Source: Thiothrix sp. UBA5583
GTDB taxonomy: Bacteria > Pseudomonadota > Gammaproteobacteria > Thiotrichales > Thiotrichaceae
NCBI GenBank assembly: GCA_002425225.1
Contig: DILV01000015.1
Coordinates: 1 to 64,000, forward strand
Length of the DNA: 64,000 nt
Reading direction: 5' to 3'
Below the pieces are notes generated by a model that saw nothing but the letters and a program-made list of their open reading frames with translations, was not told the origin of the DNA and ran no database searches. The stretch's first letter is position 1; each line of letters begins with the position of its first letter. Made by a program: the position numbers and the translations under genes. This document shows, piece after piece, positions 1 to 9,918 of the stretch.

Positions 1-791
1 GAGATCGACAGGTCGCGCAGCGACTCCGGCGTATCGGATTGGTTAAGTTTTCTTGCCCAACTTTCCATCAATCCGGCGGCTTGGCTGGCTTCCGCAAGCC
101 AGCCATAACGCTGGTAAACAGCCAACACACGCTCAGCCACTATCAAATGCTCACGCCGGATGTCCCCCGTTTTGCTGGATAACCGCAGCCACTCATCAAC
201 AACCGGTTGCTGTGACTCGGGAACAGGACAATGCCCGCTATCCGCTGCCGCATAAACAGGCATCTGGGTTTCCCGTACACCCTCTGCTACCGCATCCATT
301 TGCAGCAGACTATCGTTCCAATACTCGGTGGCTACCCGCACTGACCATAAATCAGGAATCAGGCTGGCGATTTCCGGCTTCAGGGATTCTGGCAACACAA
401 ACAACATCGGGGCAGGATAAGCATTGCGCCACACATCACGCCGTTCATTCAGGCGCAACAATAATTGGCGATACTGGTTCAGAGCTGTAGCATCCTGGGT
501 ATGATACAAGGCAATCCACACTGGTGCGTGCAATAAACGCCACTGCTCGTCACGGTTAAGCAGTTTGAGTATGGTGTGTTCCAGCCATTTGGGATCATCA
601 GGCTGGTAAAGGATTTCCTGAAGCCGGGTAGTTTTTCCAACAAAAAAGCGTTCGAGGCGATACTTGAAAATATTGGTCAACGCAACATTGGAGGCGAACA
701 GGAAAAACAGCGCAAAACCATCACTCCACTCCAGATGCTGGCGCAATTCCTGCCACAGTTCTTCACCCTTGCTGTTGAGTCTCGCGTTCAT
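1..791 (-). CDS. Hypothetical partner of adjacent P-loop ATPase (partial, runs off left edge)
   Basis: An open frame runs from an ATG at 791 leftward to the window edge (about 263 codons) without a stop. It starts inside the last 29 bases of the upstream ATPase gene, so the two are translationally coupled. The visible protein has no signal peptide. Early on it has a hydrophobic stretch, WSDGFALFFLFASN, then a basic segment and helical, Leu/Arg-rich sequence rich in Trp. I do not recognise a named domain. The length of the frame, the overlap with the ATPase and its normal codon usage support a real gene. It may be the C-terminal or effector partner of the ATPase. Function is unknown. Confidence 0.7.
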   Translation of the reverse strand, partial: MNARLNSKGEELWQELRQHLEWSDGFALFFLFASNVALTNIFKYRLERFFVGKTTRLQEILYQPDDPKWLEHTILKLLNRDEQWRLLHAPVWIALYHTQDATALNQYRQLLLRLNERRDVWRNAYPAPMLFVLPESLKPEIASLIPDLWSVRVATEYWNDSLLQMDAVAEGVRETQMPVYAAADSGHCPVPESQQPVVDEWLRLSSKTGDIRREHLIVAERVLAVYQRYGWLAEASQAAGLMESWARKLNQSDTPESLRDLSI

Positions 792-2115
792 CCAGTACCT
801 TCATCCGCTCCAGTACATAAGCCGTAATCAGGGGATGGATGCCATACCAGCTTTCACCATTCTGGTAATGGATGACCAAATTACGGTCAAACAACAATGC
901 CAACTCTGGCAATCGGTCACGCTCATCCAGTTCGGCCTGCTGGGTTTGATTGACCCGGAACAACCAGCGAGTAGCCACATCATCAATCGGTTGCAAACTG
1001 CGGGCGAGTTTCTCTTTTGCCAGACGCGCCAGTTCGCTATCCAGCGGCAGTTGCAAGATCTGCTGGCTCCCCCCTTTTATCAACATCTGGCTAACCAGAA
1101 AGAAAAAGTCCCGAATGTCACCGCCGCTAGCCATCGCCAGTTCCTGCAAAACGGCTGGCGTAAAAATTTCACGGGCTGATGCGGAACGGCGGTAAACCAT
1201 GTCACACAGAATCGCCACACCTTGAGGATCTGGATCACCAGACTGGCGTTGACGTACATGCACACTGGACAATGAAACCGGAATTTCCCCCGCACCAATA
1301 GCAATACTGTTCAGGTAAGGCGGGATAGTAATGACCGTATGCATCATTGGCAGCCGCAGGTGTTTGCCATCAGCCCCAAACAGACGTACCACGCTTTCAT
1401 ACACTTGCCGGACGTTACCGTAATAACCCCGGATTTGTTCAAACGAATCAATAATGACCGCCACCTGCAAACCCGGATGCTGGTATTTCTGGCGCAAACC
1501 GCCTACCAGGGCTATTACAAAGTCCTGCACCTGCTGCACCAGTTCGGTGATATGCCCACGCACCGCTTTCTGCAAACGTTGCTTGAAAGAGTCGTCTGCT
1601 TTCAAACGTGCCGTAATATCCGCACCAAACTTGACCGCAGGCAACTCAACTTCGGCATTCACATGACTGACGTTGATCTCGACCCGCCCCAGAAACCACT
1701 TGAGTTTTTCCCACAGGTTTTGTTCCAGCACATCCAGATCGTGTTCATTTTTGGCTTGTGCAGCCATCCCGCTGGCTACAGCAATCAGAAAATCACTGAT
1801 TTCCACCGGCTCGGACATGTGTAGATAATCCAGCATGTCGATGTAAAACACCACCACACCGCTGTCTTTCAGCAAACGGCGCAGGCGCAACAGTTCCGTA
1901 CTTTTTCCTGTACCCCGCTGACCCGTAACGTAATACAAGCTCTCGGTATCGTTGAAACCAATTTCATTGCAAATTTCTGCGATGGGGTCATAAGGTAATT
2001 GCTGCACATAAGGCACATACCAACGCGCATCCACCGGATCAGCGGGATCCAGCGGTTTCTCGCGCAATGCCTGATACAGTTCTTTTAATTTCAGCTTGGG
2101 GGGCAGTGTTTCCAT
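763..2115 (-). CDS. P-loop ATPase (AAA/STAND-like), unknown system
   Basis: Predicted soluble 450-residue NTPase. A Walker A motif, GQRGTGKS, lies at about residues 65-72 and a Walker B-like VAVIIDSFEQ at about 218-227. The N-terminus (about 60 residues) resembles linker sequence seen before single P-loop AAA/STAND domains. The C-terminal third is helical and ends in a winged-helix-like block containing GIHPLITAYV. I chose the ATG at 2115, 10 bases after the era stop; an upstream ATG at 2142 would overlap era by 17 bases and is possible. The gene sits directly behind era and overlaps the downstream partner gene by 29 bases. Two-gene ATPase cassettes of this shape are common in defence or stress islands, but nothing in the sequence proves that role here. 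Confidence 0.75.
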   Translation of the reverse strand: METLPPKLKLKELYQALREKPLDPADPVDARWYVPYVQQLPYDPIAEICNEIGFNDTESLYYVTGQRGTGKSTELLRLRRLLKDSGVVVFYIDMLDYLHMSEPVEISDFLIAVASGMAAQAKNEHDLDVLEQNLWEKLKWFLGRVEINVSHVNAEVELPAVKFGADITARLKADDSFKQRLQKAVRGHITELVQQVQDFVIALVGGLRQKYQHPGLQVAVIIDSFEQIRGYYGNVRQVYESVVRLFGADGKHLRLPMMHTVITIPPYLNSIAIGAGEIPVSLSSVHVRQRQSGDPDPQGVAILCDMVYRRSASAREIFTPAVLQELAMASGGDIRDFFFLVSQMLIKGGSQQILQLPLDSELARLAKEKLARSLQPIDDVATRWLFRVNQTQQAELDERDRLPELALLFDRNLVIHYQNGESWYGIHPLITAYVLERMKVLDERETQQQG

Positions 2116-2125
2116 GTATCTGATT

Positions 2126-3025
2126 CTAGTTACTGATGCCAAGACTTTGCAAATGCCGTGGGCTATTTTCCCAGTTCTCTTCTACCCGTACCCACAGTTT
2201 CAGCATCACCTTGCGCTCCAGGAATGCTTCCAGCGCAATGCGTGCCGAGCTGCCGATACGCTTCAAGGTTTCGCCCTTATTGCCGATGACAATGCCTTTC
2301 TGATTGTCACGGCTGACCCAGATCACGGCGTTGATTTCGGTCAGTCTGGGCTTTTCTTCAAAGGTTTCGATTTCGACGGCGGTGGAATACGGCATTTCCT
2401 GATGCAGGTAGACCATCAATTGCTCACGGATCAGTTCGCCGCAAATGAAGCGGGTGGACTGGTCGGTGACATCATCTTCCGCATAAATCCAGTCCTGCTG
2501 TGGCATGACCTTGACCAGCGCGGCTTTGAGCTGCTCGGTATTCGTGCCTTTGGTGGCAGACAGCGGGAAAATTTCACGGAACGGGTATTTCGCTAACACG
2601 TCCGGCAACCAGTTCAGCAGCTTTTCCTTTTTTTCCACCCGGTCAACCTTGTTGGCAACCAGAAACACCGGGCATTTGACGTGGGCAAGACGTTGCAACA
2701 CGAGGGAATCTTCGTCCACCCATTTCATGGCTTCGACGATCATCACCACGGCATCGACCCCTTCGAGGGCAGCGACCGCTTCCATGTTGATGGTCTTGTT
2801 GAGCAGACTTTTGGAGGTGCGATGAATGCCCGGTGTATCGACAAACACGAGTTGGTAATCCTGTTCGGTCAGGATACCCCGGATATTGTGGCGGGTAGTC
2901 TGCGGCTTGTTGGCGATAGCCGACACCTTGAAACCGATCAGGTGGTTCATCAGGGTGGACTTGCCAACATTGGGTCGCCCAACAATGGCAACATAACCGC
3001 AGCGGGTGGTGGAATGTTCCGTCAT
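2126..3025 (-). CDS. era: GTPase Era
   Basis: Era is an essential GTPase that binds the 3' end of 16S rRNA and helps 30S subunit maturation. The 299-residue product has the usual family length. G1 is GRPNVGKST near the N-terminus, followed by G3 DTPGIH and G4 NKVD. The C-terminal KH RNA-binding domain carries the VIGNKGETLKRIG loop. The start codon overlaps the end of rnc by 4 bases (ATGA), the classical rnc-era coupling. In many gammaproteobacteria recO and pdxJ follow era; here an unrelated ATPase cassette follows. Confidence 0.98.
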   Translation of the reverse strand: MTEHSTTRCGYVAIVGRPNVGKSTLMNHLIGFKVSAIANKPQTTRHNIRGILTEQDYQLVFVDTPGIHRTSKSLLNKTINMEAVAALEGVDAVVMIVEAMKWVDEDSLVLQRLAHVKCPVFLVANKVDRVEKKEKLLNWLPDVLAKYPFREIFPLSATKGTNTEQLKAALVKVMPQQDWIYAEDDVTDQSTRFICGELIREQLMVYLHQEMPYSTAVEIETFEEKPRLTEINAVIWVSRDNQKGIVIGNKGETLKRIGSSARIALEAFLERKVMLKLWVRVEENWENSPRHLQSLGISN

Positions 3026-3687
3026 TTGCTTGTCACCTGTTCAAAAGCCAAACTGGCGGCCTCCTGCTCGGCCTTGCGGCGACTGCTAGCAGTACCCTTG
3101 GTGCGGATACCAAACCCAGGAATCACACATTCGGCAGTAAAGGTCTGACGGTGCGCCTCCCCCTGCACATCCAGCAGGTTGTATTCCGGTAAGGCATGAC
3201 CGCGTGACTGAAGGAACTCCTGCAAGCGGCTTTTCGGGTCTTTCAGCTCGTTTTCAGAGGGCAGGTTATCCAGCCGCTCACCGTAAGCCGTCAGGATGAA
3301 ATCCTGTGCCGCCCCCAGCCCCTGTTCCAGATAAATGCAGCCAATCAGGGCTTCAAAGGCATCCGCCAGAATGGATTTGCGCCGGAATCCGCCACTTTTC
3401 AGCTCTCCAGGCCCAAGCCGTAAAAAATCGCCGATGCAAAGACTGGTGGCAATGTCTGCCAGAGCATTTTCATTCACCAGTGAAGCACGCAAGCGGCTCA
3501 GGTAGCCTTCACTAGCCCGAGGCATCTTTTTATAAAGCTCCGTGGTGATAACCAGCCCCAGCACGCTATCACCAAGGAACTCCATCCGCTCGTTGTGTTT
3601 GCCATCCGCGCTGCGGTGGGTGATGGCACGGGTAAAGGTATCCGTTGCCATCAGTTCATTGCCCAGCAATTTGGTCAGTTTGTTCAA
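3022..3687 (-). CDS. rnc: Ribonuclease III
   Basis: Cleaves double-stranded RNA in rRNA precursors and some mRNAs. The 221-residue protein has the RNase III signature ERMEFLGDSVLGLV, which carries the acidic metal ligands. A second acidic cluster, ADAFEALIGCIYLE, follows. The C-terminal double-stranded RNA-binding domain ends with SSRRKAEQEAASLAFEQ. Length and order are normal. It overlaps era by 4 bases and DUF4845 by 4 bases, so lepB, DUF4845, rnc and era read as one operon. Confidence 0.98.
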   Translation of the reverse strand: MNKLTKLLGNELMATDTFTRAITHRSADGKHNERMEFLGDSVLGLVITTELYKKMPRASEGYLSRLRASLVNENALADIATSLCIGDFLRLGPGELKSGGFRRKSILADAFEALIGCIYLEQGLGAAQDFILTAYGERLDNLPSENELKDPKSRLQEFLQSRGHALPEYNLLDVQGEAHRQTFTAECVIPGFGIRTKGTASSRRKAEQEAASLAFEQVTSK

Positions 3688-4067
3688 GTATCTCCAGCCT
3701 TTCCGAGTTCTGCCGAATAGTTGAATGTAGTCAGAAATTCAATGTTTGCCATCCAATGCTTACGCACTTCATAGTTGACTGCAAGTGCACGGACATTTCT
3801 TTTGCCCTGTATCTGTTCCACCGAAAACGCATCTGATGACAAGGTATACAAGCCGTTGATGTTCATGTAATCCTCAACCTTGGCACGGATTTGCTGCTTG
3901 CTTGCCGTTGCCAAGGAGGAATCCTGGGCGATTTCATCCACCAAAGAGCGCACGGCATAAAACTCCAGATACAGCGGAACCAGTTTTATTGCCGTTACAA
4001 AAACGAAAGCGACAATACCCGCCCCCGCCATCCAGGAAAAAAAAGTTGCACCTTTCTGCTTGCGCAT
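3684..4067 (-). CDS. DUF4845 membrane protein
   Basis: 127-residue protein. A short basic N-terminus is followed by one hydrophobic segment (about residues 10-34), leaving a soluble periplasmic-facing domain. Proteins of this family (DUF4845) lie between lepB and rnc in many gamma- and betaproteobacteria, exactly as here. No biochemical role is established that I can name. It overlaps rnc by 4 bases and lies 50 bases after lepB. Confidence 0.88.
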   Translation of the reverse strand: MRKQKGATFFSWMAGAGIVAFVFVTAIKLVPLYLEFYAVRSLVDEIAQDSSLATASKQQIRAKVEDYMNINGLYTLSSDAFSVEQIQGKRNVRALAVNYEVRKHWMANIEFLTTFNYSAELGKAGDT

Positions 4068-4117
4068 GATTAAACCACCTTGTTGTTATTGATTGGACGG
4101 TTATAGAGCAGCGGCAA

Positions 4118-4885
4118 TCAGTTTTTGTCGATGGATGTACCGATCCGTGAGAAATTCACACCATCGCCACTGAAGTTCCAGTGCATCCACACATAGGTTG
4201 CCTTGCCGACAATATTCGCCTCAGGCACCAGCTTCCACGCACGACTGTCATTACTCATGTCACGGTTGTCACCCATCATGAAATAATGACCTTCTGGTAC
4301 TTCAATCGAGCCGCTAGTACCGCCCGTATTGGGCACGACCAGAATATCATGCTTAACACCCAGCAAGTCTTCCACTAGACGGGTGGTCTTAATCGAGCCA
4401 CGCTGGTCGGCAACTACATAATCACCCGCCAGAGTACGGTTCAATTCAACACCGTTGACTTTCAAGGTTTTGTTGTTCCACTCCACCTTGTCACCCGGCA
4501 CACCGACTAAACGCTTGATGTAATCCTTGGTGGGATCTACCGGATAACGGAACACGACTACATCTCCGCGCTGGGGCGAGCCTGTTTCCAGAATTTTGGT
4601 ATGCAGCACTGGCAAGCGCACGCCATAGGCATACTTGTTGACCAGAATGAAATCACCGATTTCCAAGGTTGGCAACATGGAGCCGGACGGAATGCGGAAT
4701 GGTTCCATCACAAACGAACGCAACACCAGCACCGCCAGCAACACCGGGAAAAACGAGCGGGCATATTCAACCAGTATCGGCTCTTCCTCAGGGCTTTTGC
4801 CACGGTTAAACATGACATACAGCAACCAGATAATCCCGCTGACGACCGTTGCCGTCAGTAACCAGAACTCCAAATCAAAATCCAT
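4118..4885 (-). CDS. lepB: Signal peptidase I
   Basis: Inner-membrane serine protease that removes signal peptides from exported proteins. The 255-residue protein has two N-terminal membrane segments. The catalytic Ser lies in PSGSMLPTL, and the general-base Lys in DYIKRLVGVPGD. The family box MGDNRDMSNDSR is also present. It sits 19 bases downstream of lepA, the standard lepA-lepB arrangement. Confidence 0.98.
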   Translation of the reverse strand: MDFDLEFWLLTATVVSGIIWLLYVMFNRGKSPEEEPILVEYARSFFPVLLAVLVLRSFVMEPFRIPSGSMLPTLEIGDFILVNKYAYGVRLPVLHTKILETGSPQRGDVVVFRYPVDPTKDYIKRLVGVPGDKVEWNNKTLKVNGVELNRTLAGDYVVADQRGSIKTTRLVEDLLGVKHDILVVPNTGGTSGSIEVPEGHYFMMGDNRDMSNDSRAWKLVPEANIVGKATYVWMHWNFSGDGVNFSRIGTSIDKN

Positions 4886-4904
4886 GTCCTGTTCCTGTCA
4901 GTTT

Positions 4905-6710
4905 TTATTTATCGCTAACTTTCAGCACAGCAAGGAAGGCTTCCTGTGGAATTTCCACACTGCCCACCTGCTTCATACGTTTTTTGCCTTCTTTTTGCTT
5001 TTCCAGCAACTTGCGCTTGCGGCTCACATCACCGCCGTAACATTTCGCCAGTACGTCCTTGCGCATCGCCTTGACGGTGCTACGGGCAATGATGTTGCTG
5101 CCAATGGCTGCCTGAATCGCCACTTCGTACATCTGACGCGGGATCAGGTCTTTCATTTTTTCGACCAGTTGGCGTCCGCGTGACTGGGCGAAATCGCGGT
5201 GGATCATCAGTGCCAAGGCATCGACCTTTTCGCCATTAACCAGAATATCCACCCGCACCATCGGTGCTGGCTCAAAACGCTCCATCGTGTAGTCAAATGA
5301 GGCATAGCCACGACTGACCGATTTGAGGCGGTCGAAAAAGTCCATCACCACTTCTGCCAGCGGCAGTTCAAAAGTCAGGGATACCTGATTACCCATGTAC
5401 TGCATGTTTTTCTGCACGCCGCGTTTTTCGATACACAGGGTAATAACATTGCCCAGATACTCCTGTGGCAGCAAAATCGTGCCGCGAATGATCGGCTCGC
5501 GGATTTCCTTGATTTTGTTGACAATCGGCATTTCCGCCGGGCTGTGGATGAATAACACCTCACCACTGGTTTGTTCCACTTCGTAGATAACCGTTGGCGC
5601 GGTGGAAATCAGGTCAAGGTTATATTCGCGCTCCAGCCGCTCCTGCACGATTTCCATGTGCAACATGCCGAGGAAGCCGCAGCGGAAACCAAAGCCCAGT
5701 GCCTGCGAGGTTTCTGGCTCATAGAACAGCGCGGAGTCGTTGAGCTTGAGCTTGGACAGCGCATCCCGCAGGTTTTCATACTGGTCGGATTCAATCGGGA
5801 ACAGACCCGCAAACACACGCGGCTGGATTTCCTTGAACCCCGCCAACGCCGTTTCAGCAGGCTTTTGCGCATCGGTAATGGTGTCACCGACTTTGGCAGC
5901 GGTGATGTCCTTGATGCCGGAAATCATGAAACCCACTTCACCCGCCCGCAGCGTATCCAGATCTTTCATTTTCGGGGTATACACACCCACGCGCTCGACC
6001 TGGAAATCACGCCCGGTGGACATGAAACGGATTTTTTGTTTCTTGCGAATTTCACCATCAATCACCCGCACCAACACCACCACACCAAGGTAGTTGTCGA
6101 ACCACGAGTCGATAATCAGGGCTTTGAGTGGCGCATCGGGGTCGCCTACTGGTGGCGGAATGCGTTCCACCAGTTGTTCCAGCAGGTCTTCGATACCGAT
6201 GCCGGTCTTGGCACTGACGTGTACCGCGTCGGAAGCGTCAATGCCGATAATGTCTTCAATTTCCTGGCACACGCGGTCAGGGTCAGCGGCGGGCAGGTCA
6301 ATCTTGTTAAGTACCGGCACGACTTCAAGGTTCAGGTCGATAGCGGTGTAGCAATTGGCAACACTTTGCGCTTCCACCCCTTGCGAGGCATCCACCACCA
6401 GCAATGCGCCATCGCAAGCCGAGAGTGAGCGTGATACTTCATAGGAGAAGTCCACATGCCCTGGCGTGTCGATAAAGTTCAGGTGATAGATTTCGCCATT
6501 ACGCGCCTTGTAATCCAGCGACACGCTTTGCGCCTTGATGGTAATACCGCGTTCACGTTCCAGATCCATGGAATCCAGCACTTGCGCTTCCATTTCCCGC
6601 TGTTCCAGACCGCCGCAATACTGGATAAAACGGTCGGAAAGGGTCGATTTACCGTGGTCAATGTGCGCAATGATCGAAAAGTTGCGGATGTTCTTGTTCG
6701 CCTCACCCAT
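4905..6710 (-). CDS. lepA: Elongation factor 4 (LepA)
   Basis: Ribosome-associated translational GTPase, 601 residues, near the usual 597-600. G1 is [10 protein letters not shown]3 DTPGHVDF and G4 NKIDLP. The characteristic C-terminal domain, with [11 protein letters not shown] and the basic tail ending [13 protein letters not shown], separates it from EF-G. The start overlaps the stop of the preceding glutaredoxin-like gene by 8 bases. Confidence 0.98.
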   Translation of the reverse strand: MGEANKNIRNFSIIAHIDHGKSTLSDRFIQYCGGLEQREMEAQVLDSMDLERERGITIKAQSVSLDYKARNGEIYHLNFIDTPGHVDFSYEVSRSLSACDGALLVVDASQGVEAQSVANCYTAIDLNLEVVPVLNKIDLPAADPDRVCQEIEDIIGIDASDAVHVSAKTGIGIEDLLEQLVERIPPPVGDPDAPLKALIIDSWFDNYLGVVVLVRVIDGEIRKKQKIRFMSTGRDFQVERVGVYTPKMKDLDTLRAGEVGFMISGIKDITAAKVGDTITDAQKPAETALAGFKEIQPRVFAGLFPIESDQYENLRDALSKLKLNDSALFYEPETSQALGFGFRCGFLGMLHMEIVQERLEREYNLDLISTAPTVIYEVEQTSGEVLFIHSPAEMPIVNKIKEIREPIIRGTILLPQEYLGNVITLCIEKRGVQKNMQYMGNQVSLTFELPLAEVVMDFFDRLKSVSRGYASFDYTMERFEPAPMVRVDILVNGEKVDALALMIHRDFAQSRGRQLVEKMKDLIPRQMYEVAIQAAIGSNIIARSTVKAMRKDVLAKCYGGDVSRKRKLLEKQKEGKKRMKQVGSVEIPQEAFLAVLKVSDK

Positions 6711-6960
6711 GCTGTAATGCTTGCCTCAAAATCGCTTCATCGAAGAAATGCCGGAACAGAATCCGCTCTCCATATGCCACCACTGGGACATCCGCATTAA
6801 AACGCGCTTTCAGGTCTGCGTCCGCGTCGATGTCAACCAGCACGAAGCCAAAATCCAGTTCATCCTGAAATTCAGCCAGAAGCGCCACCATTTCGTCACA
6901 CAGGTGGCAACCGACGCGATGATACACGGTAAGACAGGTTTTTGCTTCACTCTGTTGCAT
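6703..6960 (-). CDS. Glutaredoxin-like (DUF836) thioredoxin-fold protein
   Basis: 85-residue thioredoxin-fold protein. Its redox motif CHLC in [12 protein letters not shown] sits at the N-terminal end of the first helix, and the cis-proline segment is DVPVVAYG. This is typical of the short glutaredoxin-like DUF836 family that often precedes lepA. The preferred start is the ATG at 6960, preceded by GAGGCAA. An upstream TTG at 6969 is possible. It overlaps the 3' end of mucD by 14 bases and lepA by 8, so it is cotranscribed with both. The substrate is unknown. Confidence 0.9.
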   Translation of the reverse strand: MQQSEAKTCLTVYHRVGCHLCDEMVALLAEFQDELDFGFVLVDIDADADLKARFNADVPVVAYGERILFRHFFDEAILRQALQHG

Positions 6961-8377
6961 TTGCCTCAACCTTCATGGCGAGGAAACGGGCGGAGCCATC
7001 ACGCTGCACCAGCACAGCAACCGTCTTGCCCGTCTCAAGACCTGTGGCAATACTGCGGGCTGTCTCCAGCGACGTGACGGGTTGACCGTTAATTTCGCTG
7101 ATAATATCCCCTGCGATGATGCCTGTTTTACGGGCAGGCTCACCAATCACCTCTTCCACCTGCACCCCTCCTTTCAGGTTAAGGGCTTCAAGGGTCTGAG
7201 GGGAAACTGTCAACAGTTTCATGCCCAATACACCCGCCACCGGCTGATGTATTGGCTGATCGGGTTGGCTGGCAGCCGCTGGCAATTCGCGCTCATTAGG
7301 CAACTCGGCAATTTTCAGAGTAACATTCTGGCGCTCACCGTTACGCAAAACACCTACCGTCACATCCTTGCCCAAAGGGGTTTTACCTACCAGTGGTGGC
7401 AGAGCAGAGGCATCATTGATTTGCACTCCGTCAAACTCAAGGATGACATCTCCCTGTTTCAGGACATTAGCCGCCGGGCCTCTGGGCATCACCTGCGCCA
7501 CTAGCGCCCCTTCCGGCTTGAACATATTGAAAGACTGGGCAAGCTCGGCACTGATTTCCTGGATGTAGACCCCAATCCAGCCACGCGCCACTTTACCCTT
7601 GCTTTTCAACTGGTTAATAACATCCAGCGCAATATCAACCGGGATCGCAAAGGAAACACCCATGAAACCACCCGACTGACTGTAAATCTGTGAATTGATC
7701 CCGACCACTTCACCGTCCAGATTGAACAACGGCCCGCCGGAATTACCGGGATTGATGGCAACATCGGTCTGGATGAAAGGCACATAATTTTCTGCTGGCA
7801 AGCTACGCCCGGTCGCACTGACGATACCGGCAGTCGCACTATGGTCAAAGCCAAACGGGGAACCGATGGCTAATACCCATTCGCCCACTTCCAAGTTTTG
7901 TGAAGTGCCCATTTTCAATACTGGCAAGCCGGTAGCAGCCACTTTTAACAAGGCAATATCGGTACGCTCATCTGTCCCCACCACGGTCGCTGTCAGCTCC
8001 CGCCCGTCACTCAGTTTTACCTTGATTTCATCGGCATCCTGTACCACATGGTGGTTGGTGACAACATAACCATCTGCCGAATAGATAAAACCGGAACCAC
8101 GCGAATCACTATCAAAGCCGAAAGGGTTTTCACCTTTGCCTTCTGGGTCGAAAAAGCGTTTCATCAACTCGTCAAACAGCTCTTCGGCTTCCGGTGTTTT
8201 GAATTCTTCCGGCAGCATTTTTTTGGGAGAAAGTTTTTGCTTGATACTGATATTGACGACGGCTGGGCTGTTTTGTTTGACCAGACCTGTAAATTGGGGC
8301 AGATCGCGGGCAGACAGGCTACCGGCACACACACACAGCAATGCAAGCAGCATGGCTTGCATAAAACGTTTTAACAT
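6947..8377 (-). CDS. mucD: Do-family periplasmic serine protease (MucD/DegP)
   Basis: Periplasmic protease/chaperone for misfolded envelope proteins. The 476-residue protein starts with a cleavable signal peptide (hydrophobic core ending LSARD). The trypsin-like triad is visible: His in TNHHVVQ, Asp in ERTDIALLKV and Ser in NPGNSGGPLF. Two PDZ domains follow, the first around GWIGVYIQEI and the second beginning near GVLGMKLL. It is the last sigma-E-operon member here (rpoE, rseA, rseB, rseC, mucD), the order known from algU-mucABCD of Pseudomonas. Confidence 0.97.
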   Translation of the reverse strand: MLKRFMQAMLLALLCVCAGSLSARDLPQFTGLVKQNSPAVVNISIKQKLSPKKMLPEEFKTPEAEELFDELMKRFFDPEGKGENPFGFDSDSRGSGFIYSADGYVVTNHHVVQDADEIKVKLSDGRELTATVVGTDERTDIALLKVAATGLPVLKMGTSQNLEVGEWVLAIGSPFGFDHSATAGIVSATGRSLPAENYVPFIQTDVAINPGNSGGPLFNLDGEVVGINSQIYSQSGGFMGVSFAIPVDIALDVINQLKSKGKVARGWIGVYIQEISAELAQSFNMFKPEGALVAQVMPRGPAANVLKQGDVILEFDGVQINDASALPPLVGKTPLGKDVTVGVLRNGERQNVTLKIAELPNERELPAAASQPDQPIHQPVAGVLGMKLLTVSPQTLEALNLKGGVQVEEVIGEPARKTGIIAGDIISEINGQPVTSLETARSIATGLETGKTVAVLVQRDGSARFLAMKVEANATE

Positions 8378-8441
8378 GGAAGCCCATCTCCTAACTGGTT
8401 GGGGAGCAACAGCGGCAATTATGCGGGCTTATCAGGAATAA

Positions 8442-8927
8442 TCAAGGAGATGGCATCAGCGTGCTATAAATGACCTGATCGCGGTGACGCAAAATAACCG
8501 GCTGGAATCCCTTGCCACTCATGGAACGGGAACCCAGTTTGTTAGCAAGCCGCAGGCTACCCAGCAAACCCACCACAGCAGCCAGCACCACACCTGCCTC
8601 CCCCTGAATACCCAGCAGGGACAGCAAGCCACCACCAAGCACCGCAGCCAGCAGCATACCAATCAAAGGCAGCAAATAAGCCAGCAGGGAATACAGCACC
8701 AAGGCATCAGCCTGAATGCCCACGATCACGGTATCACCAGGACGTGCATAGACGGGATTCAGAACCCGCATTTTCTGCGATTCCTTGCGAATAAACTCAA
8801 AACTTGATGAAGAAGAACAACCTGTTTTGGAAGAAGAACATCCGCCACAACTACCATTTCTCCCTTGCGGCAGTACCCATGCGTACCCGCCTTCCACACC
8901 AGTTACCAGCGCCGTTTGCTCAATCAT
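8442..8927 (-). CDS. rseC: RseC/MucC family membrane regulator
   Basis: 161-residue inner-membrane protein of the SoxR-reducing/RseC family, a modulator of envelope stress or redox sensing. The N-terminal domain carries a cysteine cluster, CGGCSSSKTGC. Two hydrophobic segments follow (LLAYLLPLIGMLLAAVLGG and VVLAAVVGLLGS). I chose the ATG at 8927 because the family begins MIEE-like (here MIEQTALV). An in-frame ATG at 9020 would overlap rseB and adds atypical sequence. It lies between rseB and mucD. Confidence 0.9.
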   Translation of the reverse strand: MIEQTALVTGVEGGYAWVLPQGRNGSCGGCSSSKTGCSSSSSFEFIRKESQKMRVLNPVYARPGDTVIVGIQADALVLYSLLAYLLPLIGMLLAAVLGGGLLSLLGIQGEAGVVLAAVVGLLGSLRLANKLGSRSMSGKGFQPVILRHRDQVIYSTLMPSP

Positions 8928-9009
8928 TGCCTTGTCCCCAGTTATACTTGTTATAGCTGTATTGTACACAGGGGAGCTTGACTCAAACTTAATCACACCA
9001 TGTTCAGAA

Positions 9010-9918
9010 TCAGCGGGCACGTTGCAGCCCCTCGCTGATGCTTTTCAGGGTAGCTACCGGCACTTCACCGACCAGCACCACTTTGTGTCCAGCCGATTCG
9101 GCAGTGAAAATATTCATTGCACCAGCAGACAACTCCATGTTTTCCAAAGCGCCCGGTTTGCCGGGGTCAACAATGAAAATGGAAACAGACGTCATACCAT
9201 CCGACAGGATGATCTGGCGCACACCACTGCCAGGCTCCATCAGGCTCTGCACCTGATGAAAACCCGCTGGCAAGGCAGTAAACAACCAGCCGCCGCTATC
9301 CTGCGCCTGCCCTGCCTGCGCCATCGCTTGAGGTGCGGCAGATGTCACATTCGGGCTGACGCGGAAAGCTGACGCATCCGCAGCAGCCGGTGCAGGTTGT
9401 GCTATATCCAGCGCAGTAAACATCAACTGTTCAACCGGCTGGTGAGATCGGTCAACCAGGGAATATTTCAGCAGCATCCCACTGGCAGGATCAATACAGT
9501 AACGTTGCAGGTAACGCATTCGGTCTCGGGGACGCGCAACCACAATGCGACAGGAACGGTTGGCGACCGTTTCATCCCCGCCGAAATCCAGCGAATACGC
9601 ATCCCCGGCTGGCGGTATCACTGCCTGAAACTTGGCAAGGGAAAAACTTTCCACCGCATCCGGCGCAGCCTCCCCGCCTTGCGACAGACGGATCACACTT
9701 TCCTTTTCTGTGCCATCCTCAACCAGATGGCTGATTTCGTAGGTGGAAAGCTCATTACCCTGCGCATAGACCAATGTCCCCTTGTAACTCAGGGAATGTA
9801 CCGCTGTGCGCATCTGTGCCAGCAAGCTCATCGCGTCACTGGCCAATACGACTGGCGAAGCCGCCAGCATACCTGCCAGCAGGGTAAGCGAAACAGACTG
9901 TTTAACGTTCATTGCCAT
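9010..9918 (-). CDS. rseB: Sigma-E regulatory protein RseB/MucB
   Basis: Periplasmic protein that binds the anti-sigma factor RseA and shields it from proteolysis. After a signal peptide (core SLTLLAGMLAASPVVLA), the family signature LSYKGTLVYAQG and SHLVEDGTEKESV appear, followed by the large lipoprotein-carrier-like fold and a C-terminal domain ending SISEGLQRAR. The start is either ATG 9918 or ATG 9912; both overlap the 3' end of rseA. A further upstream ATG at 9945 would add hydrophilic residues before the signal peptide and is unlikely. Confidence 0.93.
   Translation of the reverse strand: MAMNVKQSVSLTLLAGMLAASPVVLASDAMSLLAQMRTAVHSLSYKGTLVYAQGNELSTYEISHLVEDGTEKESVIRLSQGGEAAPDAVESFSLAKFQAVIPPAGDAYSLDFGGDETVANRSCRIVVARPRDRMRYLQRYCIDPASGMLLKYSLVDRSHQPVEQLMFTALDIAQPAPAAADASAFRVSPNVTSAAPQAMAQAGQAQDSGGWLFTALPAGFHQVQSLMEPGSGVRQIILSDGMTSVSIFIVDPGKPGALENMELSAGAMNIFTAESAGHKVVLVGEVPVATLKSISEGLQRAR

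Noticed and set aside
5571..6428. Plus-strand open frame inside lepA
   Set aside because: Antisense to the GTPase domain of lepA, no homology visible; lepA is intact.
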